A stretch of 64,000 nt of DNA from Flavobacterium xueshanense (GCF_900112975.1 NZ_FONQ01000001.1:372001-436000), one strand, 5' to 3'; shown: positions 38,418 through 47,070, numbered from the stretch's first letter. The notes: a model not told the origin generated them from the sequence alone. Translations and numbers: made by a program.

Positions 38418-39224
38418 ATGAACATATTAAAATTTATAGAGTCTCTTGCAGATGAAAGTGTAATGCAAGCTAAAGGCTCCAGAAGAGAAAGTTTAGGCCA
38501 ATTCAGTAAATTAGGTAAAAATTTAGCGTTAGCAGCTATTCCATTCGGATTAGCATCAACCTCAGCTTATGCTGCGGATATTTCGCCAACTCCGAGCACG
38601 CCAATTGGAGCTTTACAATTGGCCTTGACATTAGAATATCTTGAAAAAGAATTTTATCAGATGGGTTTAGATTCTGGTGTAATACCTTTATCTGAAAATG
38701 CAGGACGTGATAGAAAAGTTTTTGAACAGATCTCCAAACACGAAACTAGCCATGTCACTTTTCTAATCGCAGGGTTAGGAGGTACAGCAAGCGCAAATTT
38801 TGTACCTAAACCCACTTTTGACTTTACAGTTGGTGGTGCTTTTAGACCCTTTAACGATTACCCAACATTTCTTGCCTTGGCACAAGCATTAGAAGACACA
38901 GGAGTAAGAGCATACAAAGGACAGGCTGGAAATCTAATTTCAACTCCCGACTTGTTAACCGCTGCATTACAAATTCATTCTGTTGAAGCCCGACATGCCT
39001 CAGAGGTAAGAAGGTTAAGAGGATTAAAAGGCTGGATTACTGGAAATCAAAGAGGTGCAGGTATGCCAGCAGCAACACAAGCTGTATATGACGGTGAAGA
39101 AGTTACACTGCAAGCAGGATACAACACAGCTTCACTATTTGGAGCAGATGCAGGTTCAGAATCTTATGACGAGCCACTGACTACAGCTCAAGCGGTAGCA
39201 ATCGCAAATATTTTTATCGTGTAA
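38418..39224 (+). CDS. Exported ferritin-like protein, second member of the pair
   Basis: 268 aa, paralogous to the preceding gene. The N-terminus SRRESLGQFSKLGKNLALAA followed by a hydrophobic run ending STSAYA looks like a Tat-type signal with a cleavage site instead of a lipobox. The four ferritin-like helices carry LEYLEKEFYQ, KHETSHVTFL, ALEDTGVRAY and SVEARHASEVR, with the same Glu and ExxH positions. Separated from its partner by 19 nt and followed by a 15-bp terminator stem: a two-gene operon. Metal binding is inferred from the conserved residues. Confidence 0.83.
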   Translation: MNILKFIESLADESVMQAKGSRRESLGQFSKLGKNLALAAIPFGLASTSAYAADISPTPSTPIGALQLALTLEYLEKEFYQMGLDSGVIPLSENAGRDRKVFEQISKHETSHVTFLIAGLGGTASANFVPKPTFDFTVGGAFRPFNDYPTFLALAQALEDTGVRAYKGQAGNLISTPDLLTAALQIHSVEARHASEVRRLRGLKGWITGNQRGAGMPAATQAVYDGEEVTLQAGYNTASLFGADAGSESYDEPLTTAQAVAIANIFIV

Positions 39225-39244
39225 AAATATTTGCACTCCTGATT

Positions 39245-39280
39245 AAAACCATTTGAATTTACAATTCAAATGGTTTTTTT
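39245..39280 (+). terminator. Terminator of the ferritin-like pair
   Basis: 15-bp perfect stem AAAACCATTTGAATT (39245-39259) with its complement (39263-39277), a 3-nt loop and a following T run. Confidence 0.9.
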
Positions 39281-39380
39281 ATGTATCACACTATATATTA
39301 CCGTATTATTACATTTAATATCATTATTTTCATAAAATAATAATCTAGAGATTCATCGTTAAAATTATCTTTTACAGGTG

Positions 39381-39411
39381 TTTGTATTTAAAATAATTAA
39401 TTGTACTTTTG
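39381..39411 (+). promoter_or_regulatory. Promoter of rplM-rpsI
   Basis: TTTG at 39381-39384, a 19-nt spacer and TACTTTTG at 39404-39411: the best match in the window to the Bacteroidota -33/-7 consensus. It leaves a leader of about 40 nt before rplM. Confidence 0.8.
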
Positions 39412-39454
39412 CAACCCCTTTATTGGGGATGGAATGTTTAATTAAAAATATATT

Positions 39455-39910
39455 ATGGACGCATTAAGCTACAAGACACAATCAGCAAGCAAAGCCACCG
39501 TTACAAAAGAGTGGATTGTTGTAGATGCTGATGGTCACAACTTAGGTCGTCTTGCTTCAAAAGTCGCTATGATTTTGAGAGGTAAGTACAAGCCAAGTTA
39601 CACACCACACGTGGACTGCGGAGATAACGTAATCGTTATCAACTCAGAAAAAATTAACCTTACAGGTAACAAAATGGATGAAAAAACATACATCCGTCAC
39701 ACTGGTTACCCTGGAGGTCAAAGAACTTTAACTGCTAAAGTATTGCAAGCGAAAAATCCTGCATTACTAGTAGAAAAAGCGATAAAAGGGATGTTGCCAA
39801 AAAATAAAATTGGTGCTGAACTTTTTAGAAATTTAAATGTTGTTGTAGGATCAGAGCACAAACAAGGCGCTCAAAAACCTAGAACAGTTAACCTTAACGA
39901 TCTTAAGTAA
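39455..39910 (+). CDS. rplM: 50S ribosomal protein L13
   Basis: 151 aa, the expected length. Family signatures are WIVVDADGHNLGRLASKVA near the N-terminus, YTPHVDCGDNVIVINSEKI, HTGYPGG and MLPKNKIGAELFRNLNVVVG. L13 is an early assembly protein of the large subunit. Its stop overlaps the rpsI start by one base (TAATG), so translation is coupled. First gene after a consensus promoter. Confidence 0.97.
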   Translation: MDALSYKTQSASKATVTKEWIVVDADGHNLGRLASKVAMILRGKYKPSYTPHVDCGDNVIVINSEKINLTGNKMDEKTYIRHTGYPGGQRTLTAKVLQAKNPALLVEKAIKGMLPKNKIGAELFRNLNVVVGSEHKQGAQKPRTVNLNDLK

Positions 39911-40296
39911 TGGGAGTTATTCACAAAATCGGTAGAAGAAAAACCGCTGTTGCACGTGTTTATGTTTCGGAAGGAACAGGAGTAATCGTTGTAAACAAAA
40001 AACCATTCGAAACTTATTTCCCTACTGCAACTTTACAGTACAAAGTTTTACAACCAATGTCTATGACAGAAAATGTAAGCAACTTTGACGTAAAAGTGAA
40101 CGTTTACGGAGGCGGTTCAACTGGTCAAGCAGAAGCTGTAAGAATGGCTTTGGCACGCGTAATGTGTGAAGTAAATGCTGAAAATAGAGCTATCTTGAAA
40201 CCACAAGGTTTATTGACAAGAGATCCAAGAATGGTTGAACGTAAGAAATTCGGTCAGAAGAAAGCTCGTAAGAGATTCCAATTCTCTAAACGTTAA
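39910..40296 (+). CDS. rpsI: 30S ribosomal protein S9
   Basis: 128 aa. Typical N-terminus IGRRKTAVARVYVSEGTG, the central GGGSTGQAEAVRMALARV, and the basic C-terminal tail KKFGQKKARKRFQFSKR that reaches the P-site tRNA. It starts inside the rplM stop codon. A hairpin without a T tract (40302-40322) follows, so some transcripts probably run on to rpsB. Confidence 0.97.
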   Translation: MGVIHKIGRRKTAVARVYVSEGTGVIVVNKKPFETYFPTATLQYKVLQPMSMTENVSNFDVKVNVYGGGSTGQAEAVRMALARVMCEVNAENRAILKPQGLLTRDPRMVERKKFGQKKARKRFQFSKR

Positions 40297-40301
40297 TATT
40301 C

Positions 40302-40322
40302 AATCTGAACTTGTTTCAGATT
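40302..40322 (+). other. Hairpin after rpsI
   Basis: AATCTGAA (40302-40309) pairs with TTCAGATT (40315-40322). There is no T run, so it is more likely a processing or stability element than a terminator. Confidence 0.5.
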
Positions 40323-40365
40323 ATCAAGTTCATACGCTGGTTTTATTATCAGCCTAAACTGAAAA

Positions 40366-40448
40366 GATGCTAAAATAAATTTAGCATAAAAATTTAAAAA
40401 AAACAGTTGTTGTTGCTCTCCTACCGAGGTAGGAAATAGTTTAGCATC
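40366..40448 (+). promoter_or_regulatory. Structured rpsB leader with two exclusive pairings
   Basis: GATGCTAAA at 40366-40374 can pair locally with TTTAGCAT at 40380-40387 (8 bp) or over a distance with TTTAGCATC at 40440-40448 (9 bp). Between them is a tight hairpin TCCTACC/GGTAGGA (40419-40434). Such alternatives are typical of ribosomal-protein leader switches. The candidate ligand would be S2, by analogy with S2 autoregulation of rpsB-tsf in other bacteria. Confidence 0.5.
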
Positions 40449-40516
40449 TAAATGTATAAAGCCGAGAAATCGCCATTTATTCATTGCTAATCAACAGAAC
40501 GTAAACTAGAACAAAA

Positions 40517-41332
40517 ATGGCAAACAAAGTAGAAGTAAAAGAATTACTAGAAGCAGGTGTTCACTTTGGACACATGACTAGAAAATGGGATCCAAACATG
40601 GCTCCTTACATTTATATGGAGCGTAATGGTATTCACATTATCAATCTATATAAAACTGCAGCAAAAATTGAAGAAGCTAATGAAGCTTTGAAAAAGATCG
40701 CTGCATCAGGTAGAAAAATATTATTCGTTGCTACCAAAAAACAAGCAAAAGACATCGTTGCTGAAAAAGCAAAAGCTGCAAACATGCCTTACATTACTGA
40801 AAGATGGCCTGGTGGAATGCTAACTAACTTCGTAACTATCCGTAAAGCTGTTAAAAAAATGGCTACTATTGATAAAATGAAGAAAGATGGTACATTCATG
40901 ACCCTTTCTAAAAAAGAACGTTTACAAGTGGATCGTCTTCGTGCTAAATTAGAGAAAAACTTAGGTTCAATCGCTGACATGTCTAGACTACCAGCTGCAT
41001 TGTTCGTAGTTGATATCAAAGCGGAACACATTGCAATAAAAGAAGCTCAAAAATTAAACATTCCAGTTTTCGCAATGGTGGATACCAATTCTGACCCAAG
41101 AGAGGTTGAATTTGTAATCCCATCTAACGATGATGCTTCTAAATCAATTGATAAAATTTTAACTTTAGTTACAGCTGCAATTGTTGAAGGACTTTCTGAT
41201 AGAGGTTCTGACAAGGAAGGTGATGCTACTGCTGAAGTTGTTGCTCCTGCTGCTGAAGTTGCAGAAGTTACTCCTGCTGCAGAAGCTGCTCCTACTGTAG
41301 AAGCTGCTGCGCCGACTACAACTGAAGAATAA
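40517..41332 (+). CDS. rpsB: 30S ribosomal protein S2
   Basis: 271 aa. Signatures are LLEAGVHFGHMTRKWDPNMAPYI, FVATKKQAKDIV, ERWPGGMLTNF and AMVDTNSDP. The last about 35 residues (from about 236) are an Ala/Glu/Val/Pro-rich low-complexity tail usual in Bacteroidota S2. It lies 220 nt after rpsI behind a leader with alternative hairpins, and 133 nt before tsf. Confidence 0.97.
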   Translation: MANKVEVKELLEAGVHFGHMTRKWDPNMAPYIYMERNGIHIINLYKTAAKIEEANEALKKIAASGRKILFVATKKQAKDIVAEKAKAANMPYITERWPGGMLTNFVTIRKAVKKMATIDKMKKDGTFMTLSKKERLQVDRLRAKLEKNLGSIADMSRLPAALFVVDIKAEHIAIKEAQKLNIPVFAMVDTNSDPREVEFVIPSNDDASKSIDKILTLVTAAIVEGLSDRGSDKEGDATAEVVAPAAEVAEVTPAAEAAPTVEAAAPTTTEE

Positions 41333-41342
41333 ATAAACATTT

Positions 41343-41436
41343 AATTCCAAGTTTTAAATTCCTCTCCAAAAAAAATTAGAAACCTAAAGTTGATAATTTA
41401 ATAAAATTGGAAATTGGATTTAACACTTGGAATTTT
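41343..41436 (+). promoter_or_regulatory. Long inverted repeat between rpsB and tsf
   Basis: The left arm at 41343-41362 and the right arm at 41416-41434 are complementary at all but one or two of about 19 positions. The right arm runs into TTTTTT. The 53-nt loop could fold further. This can act as a partial terminator or attenuator setting the tsf level. Confidence 0.55.
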
Positions 41437-41465
41437 TTAATTTTAACCTTAAAAAATAATACAAT

Positions 41466-42290
41466 ATGGCAATAATTACTGCTGCAGACGTAAATAAATT
41501 AAGAACAATCACTGGTGCAGGTATGATGGACTGCAAAAAAGCCTTGGTTGAATCAGAAGGAGATTTTGATTTAGCAATCGAAAACTTACGTAAAAAAGGA
41601 CAAAAAGTAGCTGCAAACCGTTCTGACAGAGAATCTACTGAAGGTGCTGCAATTGCTGTTGTAAACACTGACAAAACTGCTGGAGTTGTTATCACATTGA
41701 ACTGTGAGACTGACTTCGTGGGGATGAATGAAAACTTTGTGAAAATGGCTACTGAAATGGCTAATTTAGCATTGAACTTCAATACTAAAGAAGAATTTTT
41801 AGCGGCTGATTTCAACGGAATCACTGTTGCTGATAAATTAATCGAGCAAACAGGAGTTATTGGTGAAAAATTAGAAATCAGAACTTTCGAGAAATTAGAA
41901 GGTGCTTTTATCGGATCTTACATCCACTCTGGAAACAAAATCGCCACTTTAGTTAGTTTATCTGCAAAATTAGCAGGTGCTGATGAAGTAGCAAGAAACA
42001 TCGCTATGCAAGCTGCAGCTATGTCTCCTATTGCTTTAGACGAAACTGGTGTTGACGCTGAAACTATCGCTAAAGAAATCGAAATCGCTAAAGATATCCT
42101 ACGTCAAGAAGGAAAACCAGAAGCAATGTTAGACAATATCGCTAAAGGTAAATTGGCTCGTTTCTTCAAAGACAATACTTTAGTAAACCAAGATTATATC
42201 AAAGACAACAAAATGAGCGTTGCTGCTTATGCTAAATCTTTAGATAAAGATCTTATCGTAACAGGTTTCAAAAGAGCTGCTTTAGGATAA
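41466..42290 (+). CDS. tsf: Elongation factor Ts
   Basis: 274 aa. EF-Ts exchanges GDP for GTP on EF-Tu. The N-terminal UBA-like module ITAADVNKLRTITGAGMMDC is followed by the core containing the conserved TDFV (in LNCETDFVGMNENF). The C-terminus reads VTGFKRAALG. It follows rpsB as in nearly all bacteria. A degenerate second copy of its last 31 nt occurs 5.2 kb downstream (47515-47545). Confidence 0.97.
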   Translation: MAIITAADVNKLRTITGAGMMDCKKALVESEGDFDLAIENLRKKGQKVAANRSDRESTEGAAIAVVNTDKTAGVVITLNCETDFVGMNENFVKMATEMANLALNFNTKEEFLAADFNGITVADKLIEQTGVIGEKLEIRTFEKLEGAFIGSYIHSGNKIATLVSLSAKLAGADEVARNIAMQAAAMSPIALDETGVDAETIAKEIEIAKDILRQEGKPEAMLDNIAKGKLARFFKDNTLVNQDYIKDNKMSVAAYAKSLDKDLIVTGFKRAALG

Positions 42291-42291
42291 A
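42261..42291 (+). repeat. tsf 3'-end repeat, resident copy
   Basis: 31 nt covering the last codons and stop of tsf (encoding TGFKRAALG). It is 29/31 identical, in direct orientation, to 47515-47545. Both copies are followed within about 50-65 nt by a terminator whose stem contains AACCCATTT. Confidence 0.85.
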
Positions 42292-42350
42292 GTTATAGCG
42301 AGGAACGAAACAATCACACTAGTGAATTTCGCCATCCGCATTATTATAAA

Positions 42351-42388
42351 AAACCCATTTCAATTAATTTGAAATGGGTTTTTTATTG
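42351..42388. terminator. tsf terminator
   Basis: 13-bp stem AAACCCATTTCAA (42351-42363) with its complement (42369-42381), a 5-nt loop, then a T run. A-rich sequence on the left lets it also serve the convergent barrel gene, which ends at 42403. Confidence 0.9.
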
Positions 42389-42402
42389 TGCTAAACTCAC
42401 TA

Positions 42403-44982
42403 CTACATTGAGTAATTAACCCCAATCATCACATACCCAGGTCTGATTGAAACTACTGATTCTGTAAAAAAGCTTTGATTAAATGAAGTTGAAATAAGTT
42501 GGCTCTTATTTAAGTTTAACATATTGTTTCCATTAAAAATGAACTTGAAATCTTTGGCAAAAACATATTGGATGTTAGCATTAAGAAAGAAAGTATTATT
42601 TGTCCTAAAACCAGAATCCTGATTATCCATTTTTAAACCCAAATCCCATTTCAATTTAGTACTGTTTTTGCCACGCAATGAAAGAGTAAGCTGATGGTTT
42701 TGAGTTGTATTTTTAAAATCAGCAATGTTTTGCTCTAAAGTTCTTCGAATGAAATTATAATCAATACCAAACTGAACAGCTGATTTTTTAAAATTAGATA
42801 TCACTTGCAAACGATTTGTAAGGTTTTGAATTTCAACCTGATTATTAACACCATCAAATTGTGAAAACCCTATCGATTTTAAATAAAACAAGGTCGTTTT
42901 AATTGAAAACGGTAAGCGCTTGAATTTTAAATCATACAATACTAATCCCTTTATACTTTTTCTATTTTTTGTTGTAATGGCGGTAGTTTCTATAAAATCA
43001 GCATTATATTTCGTACTATTCGAAACAGCATTTTGCTCTACATCATAGGACAAAGTGGAGAAAAGCACACTTTGATTCTTTGGATTTACACCAAAATATT
43101 GCAGCGAAAAAGTGTTTTTAGGTAGCATTTGATTAAAACTGACTAAACTAGGCTTGACAAGAGTTTGAAAATCAAATATAAAATCAGTTTGCTGCACCTG
43201 ATTCAATTCAGGTAATTGATGATCTAGTGCATAACTAAACGATATTTTATTTAAACCTGATAAAATATAAGTCAAACTCAAATTAGGTTCGTATCTGGTA
43301 AATGCATCTTGCAACTCTTTAAACTGACTCTTCACAGCAGTAGTATTGAAGCCTAGCATGGACTGCAATTTAGCATGCCATTTTTTGGCCCATGAAAGAT
43401 TAGCTTGGATAGATTGACGCTGTAATTTTAAACCGATGTCAACGGTATCATTTTGAACAACATAACTATTAAATCTGTCCTGCTGCGACAAAAAGTTTAT
43501 TTTTAAAGAAAAAACATTTGATTTTTTGGTGATTGTAAATGCGTTGTTCAAACTAATATTGACCTCTTGATTCTTTTGATTTTGATTAATTGTATCAAAT
43601 GTGCTATCGAATAAGTTTTGTTGAGAAAATAAATCAACTTTTTGACGATTATCATCCACCGAATGCCTGGCTGTAAACTTATAATTAATAGTCTTGAGAA
43701 GCGTAGACTGCACTTTTGCGACATGAGCAAAACTAAAATTAGTATTGCTTTTATTATACCGAAATTCGTTTGCTGAGCGCAGTAAATCCTGATTGTCCTC
43801 ATCGCCATTTGGTGTAAATCCGACAACATAGGATATAAAAGTGGATTTAGATTTATTAAACTCCCATTTTAGCGAACTATTATTGAGGCTGTAAGTTGCA
43901 GCTTTATTTTCCAAAAACGAATACTGGCTTTGAGTTTCTCCAATATTAGTTTGAAGTCTTGCATTTTCCTCAGCAATATTAGTTTTGTTAAAAATATTTG
44001 ACATCGTAATTTTAGAGCGTTTACCCAACAAGCTGGTGTAATTTAGCCCAATGAACGCATTTCTTTTGTCTTTAATAAAAGCGTTTGGATTTAGAAAAGT
44101 AGGCGTTTCAACGGATTTAAATTCGCCATTTTCACTATCCACTTCAGACACTATCCTCATTTCATTGTAATCTTCCCTAGAAATTGGTGTTTTAGCAATA
44201 GTGTTGTAATCCGAAATTATAGCAAGATTTCCCTTTTTGAAAAATTTAAAGGAATTAGAATGAAAGCGAAAAGAGACATTCAATCCTGCGGCCAGTTCAA
44301 GATCCGTAATCCACTTATTCTTATAACTATCTTTAGTTTTAAGGTTTAGAGCAATACCTTTTTGTCCTCCACTCGCTTTTGCAAAACCAGAATAACCAGT
44401 TAACAAATCGATACCTTCAATCATGTCAGCATTAATATTTTGAGTAACCATTTGATGCTTGTTCCCAAAAAATTCATTACCATCCACAAGAACATTATCA
44501 ATTTTCTGTCCTTTGTACAATACTTTTCCATCTTGGTCAATATCCAGACCTGGAAGTTTTTTTATGACATCCTCAATTTTATTCTCCGTACCATCAACCA
44601 CTGCCTTTAAGTTATACGAAATGGTATCTTCCTTAATTCGCATAATTTTAGGCCTGCTTGTGATCACTACATCCTTAAGTTTATTTATTTCTTCTTTTAG
44701 AATAAACTCAAAATCTCGTTCTTTATCAACCAAAACAGCATTGTAAAGAGTTGTAAAACCAAGTTTACTTATCTTGCAATCATATTGACCTGAAGCAATT
44801 TCTTTATCTAAAATACCATTTTCATTTGTTGTCCCAAAACGTATTTGATTGTTGTTTTGACTTACAATAACAATCGCTCTGGAAATAGGCAAATTATTTT
44901 CATCGACTACTTTAAAACGAATAGAATGTTGAGAAAAGAGTAAGACTGGAAATAAAAGTAAAAGGATGTACTTAATATTCAA
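42403..44982 (-). CDS. Outer-membrane beta-barrel protein with CarboxypepD-like and plug domains
   Basis: About 859 aa if translation starts at the TTG at 44982 (NIKYILLLLFPVLLFSQ gives a good signal peptide). Longer frames to 45087 overlap the upstream gene. After the signal come a carboxypeptidase-regulatory-like domain (to about residue 95), a TonB-receptor-type plug (DVVITSRPKIMRIKEDTISYN, then DVIKKLPGLDIDQDGKVLYK and VLVDGNEFFG), and a long beta-barrel of the OMP_b-brl type with alternating aromatic residues. No TonB box is obvious. Its two upstream neighbours are GLPGLI-type exported proteins, a recurrent pairing in flavobacteria. The substrate is unknown. Confidence 0.85.
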   Translation of the reverse strand: MNIKYILLLLFPVLLFSQHSIRFKVVDENNLPISRAIVIVSQNNNQIRFGTTNENGILDKEIASGQYDCKISKLGFTTLYNAVLVDKERDFEFILKEEINKLKDVVITSRPKIMRIKEDTISYNLKAVVDGTENKIEDVIKKLPGLDIDQDGKVLYKGQKIDNVLVDGNEFFGNKHQMVTQNINADMIEGIDLLTGYSGFAKASGGQKGIALNLKTKDSYKNKWITDLELAAGLNVSFRFHSNSFKFFKKGNLAIISDYNTIAKTPISREDYNEMRIVSEVDSENGEFKSVETPTFLNPNAFIKDKRNAFIGLNYTSLLGKRSKITMSNIFNKTNIAEENARLQTNIGETQSQYSFLENKAATYSLNNSSLKWEFNKSKSTFISYVVGFTPNGDEDNQDLLRSANEFRYNKSNTNFSFAHVAKVQSTLLKTINYKFTARHSVDDNRQKVDLFSQQNLFDSTFDTINQNQKNQEVNISLNNAFTITKKSNVFSLKINFLSQQDRFNSYVVQNDTVDIGLKLQRQSIQANLSWAKKWHAKLQSMLGFNTTAVKSQFKELQDAFTRYEPNLSLTYILSGLNKISFSYALDHQLPELNQVQQTDFIFDFQTLVKPSLVSFNQMLPKNTFSLQYFGVNPKNQSVLFSTLSYDVEQNAVSNSTKYNADFIETTAITTKNRKSIKGLVLYDLKFKRLPFSIKTTLFYLKSIGFSQFDGVNNQVEIQNLTNRLQVISNFKKSAVQFGIDYNFIRRTLEQNIADFKNTTQNHQLTLSLRGKNSTKLKWDLGLKMDNQDSGFRTNNTFFLNANIQYVFAKDFKFIFNGNNMLNLNKSQLISTSFNQSFFTESVVSIRPGYVMIGVNYSM

Positions 44983-44992
44983 TTTTAATAAA

Positions 44993-45640
44993 TTATAAAA
45001 AATTAGTAAGTTCAGGTTGCTGAAGTTCAACTTTAAGTGCGGTGGTGGTACTATTTCCGTGTTTGTATGCCAAAACGACTCCATCAATAAAAGGTAAATT
45101 ACTAGGACTAGCAGAAACTTTTAAATCTTTTGTAAAATACACCGTTAACAATTTATTTTTAAATTCAGTTGTTGCTTCATAACAGGAATATCCTAAAACT
45201 TTGATCTGTTTATTTGTAAATTTCCAATTTACTGAAATTAATTTTTCAGTTGTCAGCTTATCTTTTGTTTTGGTTACAATTGTTTTCGTTTTGAAATCTT
45301 TTATTAGTTTAACAGCTGGATACGAACCTGATAAAGACAAATCTTTTGCGAATAAAACATTTGATGATTTATCCGTAGAATTTATAGCACCACTTTGTTT
45401 TTTGTCGATTTTCTGTGATTTGATTTCAAAATAAACTTTATTACTTTGAACAGTCATGAACGATTCTTTTTTTATGCTGTTCAACTGTTGTAAAGCTGCT
45501 GCTCTAATGTGAACAGGCATACTTTTCAATAATTCCTCTTTATAGACAGTTTGCGTTTGAAACATAACTTTGATGGCTGTTTGAGAATAAGTAGCGCTAA
45601 ACATTAAAGCTAATAGGATAGATAAAAATATTTGTTTCAT
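44993..45640 (-). CDS. Exported GLPGLI-like protein
   Basis: 215 aa with signal peptide MKQIFLSILLALMFSATYSQ. The middle and C-terminal parts follow the GLPGLI-family pattern: an early strand with a methionine-rich start, a conserved YSCYEATTEF (Tyr-Ser-Cys-Tyr), then VYFTKDL and PFIDGVVLAYK where the GLPGLI motif would be; the motif itself is degenerate. Function unknown; the family is found beside outer-membrane barrels. It ends 10 nt before the presumed barrel start, and the next family member is 10 nt upstream, so the three form an operon. Confidence 0.7.
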   Translation of the reverse strand: MKQIFLSILLALMFSATYSQTAIKVMFQTQTVYKEELLKSMPVHIRAAALQQLNSIKKESFMTVQSNKVYFEIKSQKIDKKQSGAINSTDKSSNVLFAKDLSLSGSYPAVKLIKDFKTKTIVTKTKDKLTTEKLISVNWKFTNKQIKVLGYSCYEATTEFKNKLLTVYFTKDLKVSASPSNLPFIDGVVLAYKHGNSTTTALKVELQQPELTNFL

Positions 45641-45650
45641 ACTACAAAAT

Positions 45651-46421
45651 TTAATTTTCTGATTTTATAGTTGTAGAACTTGTCTCATGCTTTCCACCAA
45701 ACTGATCCGTATACGATTTTGGCTTTAGAGCCTCTTGTTTCAATTTAGCTAAATCAACTTCAGTAACAAATGAAATTTTTTTATTAATGGTTTCAAATTC
45801 TAATTTTTTATCAAAAAATTCAATTTTGGTTGCATAAACTTGCTTCTTCTTTGACTCAACGCTTAGAATTAAACCAGGAATTGTACTCATAAAAAAAGGA
45901 CCATCAATTACCGGTATTTCTTGTGTATACCAGTATTGCGTCGTATCATTAGTTGCAGAAACAGAATAAGCTGATAAGCATGAATATCCATCAATAACTT
46001 TGACTTTTTTATCATATTTCAATTCTTCTATTGAGAATGGTTTTTCGGTGTAATACTCCTTACCCTCCACTTCTGAGCTTGCAACGATAGATTGCTTTGT
46101 AAAGTCTTTTAAAATCCAAATTTTATAGGGTTTAATAAAAGTTCCAGTATTAATAGATGTTGCAGTATTAACTTCATTAGAAGCAATGATTTCCTCTTTC
46201 AAATTTACGCTTTTGAACAACGAGTAATCTCCATTATTGATGAGCTCAAAATATTTAGGCTTTCTAAGCGCACCCCTAAATTCTTCGCTATCAACACTTG
46301 GAACTTGGCTAAAAAAAGCATCGCTGTAAAATATTTTTTGTTCGTAAGTGATTTTTACGCTTTTCTGAGCGTATAGACAATTACAAAAAACCATTAAGAA
46401 ATAAAATTGAAAATATTTCAT
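45651..46421 (-). CDS. Exported GLPGLI-family protein
   Basis: 256 aa with a short signal peptide (MKYFQFYFLMVFCNCLYAQ). The family pattern is clear: KVKVIDGYSCLSAYSV, then WYTQEIPVIDGPFF and the motif IPGLILSVES in place of GLPGLI. It is paralogous in layout to the next gene (44993-45640). The C-terminus is Lys/Glu/Thr/Ser-rich. In other flavobacteria such genes precede a TonB-type barrel, and metal or peptide handling at the surface has been suggested without proof. Position in the operon: second after the small peptide gene, 60 nt from it. Confidence 0.8.
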   Translation of the reverse strand: MKYFQFYFLMVFCNCLYAQKSVKITYEQKIFYSDAFFSQVPSVDSEEFRGALRKPKYFELINNGDYSLFKSVNLKEEIIASNEVNTATSINTGTFIKPYKIWILKDFTKQSIVASSEVEGKEYYTEKPFSIEELKYDKKVKVIDGYSCLSAYSVSATNDTTQYWYTQEIPVIDGPFFMSTIPGLILSVESKKKQVYATKIEFFDKKLEFETINKKISFVTEVDLAKLKQEALKPKSYTDQFGGKHETSSTTIKSEN

Positions 46422-46481
46422 AACATTTAATTAAATAAGGAGTAGAATCGAAAACCTTATTGGTTAATTTTAAATTTATTG

Positions 46482-46736
46482 TTAAAGAATAATAATTATA
46501 TCCGAACAGATTTCGAATTTAAAACTATGAAATGTTAATATCATTCCACCTTCACCATCACTTTCTCCTTCTGCCCATCTGTACACAAAAGTTTCGCAAC
46601 CATTATCCGCATTCTTGGTAAGTCCAATATCAGATTCAATGTTCGCATTTACTACAATGTTCACCTCTTTTTCAGCAGCAAACGAAGTTAAAGAAAAGGC
46701 AACTAATAAAGTTGCACTAGGTAAGAATTTTTTCAT
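46482..46736 (-). CDS. Small exported peptide, unknown
   Basis: 84 aa. A clear signal peptide (MKKFLPSATLLVAFSLTSFA, cleavage after about residue 20) leaves a mature peptide of about 64 residues. This is acidic, has two cysteines (in DNGCETF and FEICSD) that could form a disulfide, and ends in a hydrophobic IIIIL. No family recognised. It is transcribed with the GLPGLI/barrel genes and, lying first, may be the exported partner or substrate of that group; this is inference from position. Confidence 0.6.
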   Translation of the reverse strand: MKKFLPSATLLVAFSLTSFAAEKEVNIVVNANIESDIGLTKNADNGCETFVYRWAEGESDGEGGMILTFHSFKFEICSDIIIIL

Positions 46737-47070
46737 AATTTTAAAATAATTTGGTTAAATACTTACTGAATTTTTCAATAAGTGGTTTTGGACGTCCGAG
46801 TACAAATCAAAAAAAAAAAACCAATTTAACCTAATAAATTTACTACAATTTATAAAATAATTACAAAATTATTCTTACAATACCGAAAAAACTAGGATTT
46901 TCAACACTTTTATAATTAGCAACTTATACGATTTCGCTTCTAAAAACGATAAAAACATCATGCCACCAAAACTACGGAGTACTTTTTAGTCAAAAAACCT
47001 CCACTGAATTTATACAACTCCCATTATTTTAAAATAATTAAAACACTAAATTTGACTTTAAAATTCATTT
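46737..47070. other. Gene-free stretch of about 330 nt between divergent genes
   Basis: AT-rich with a 12-nt A tract near 46808. It contains a TAAATTTG promoter box (47047-47054) 16 nt before the truncated yhhQ copy, matching the box in front of the intact copy. Nothing else recognised. Confidence 0.55.

Noticed and set aside
40789..41350. Minus-strand Ser/Ala-rich frames opposite rpsB
   Set aside because: Shadows of the Ala/Glu-rich tail of S2.
42292..42320. Sequence ATAGCGAGGAACGAAACAAT after tsf resembling a widespread GCGAGGAACGAAGCAATC repeat
   Set aside because: Only a half-site with a mismatch, no palindromic partner nearby; too weak to call as a repeat copy.
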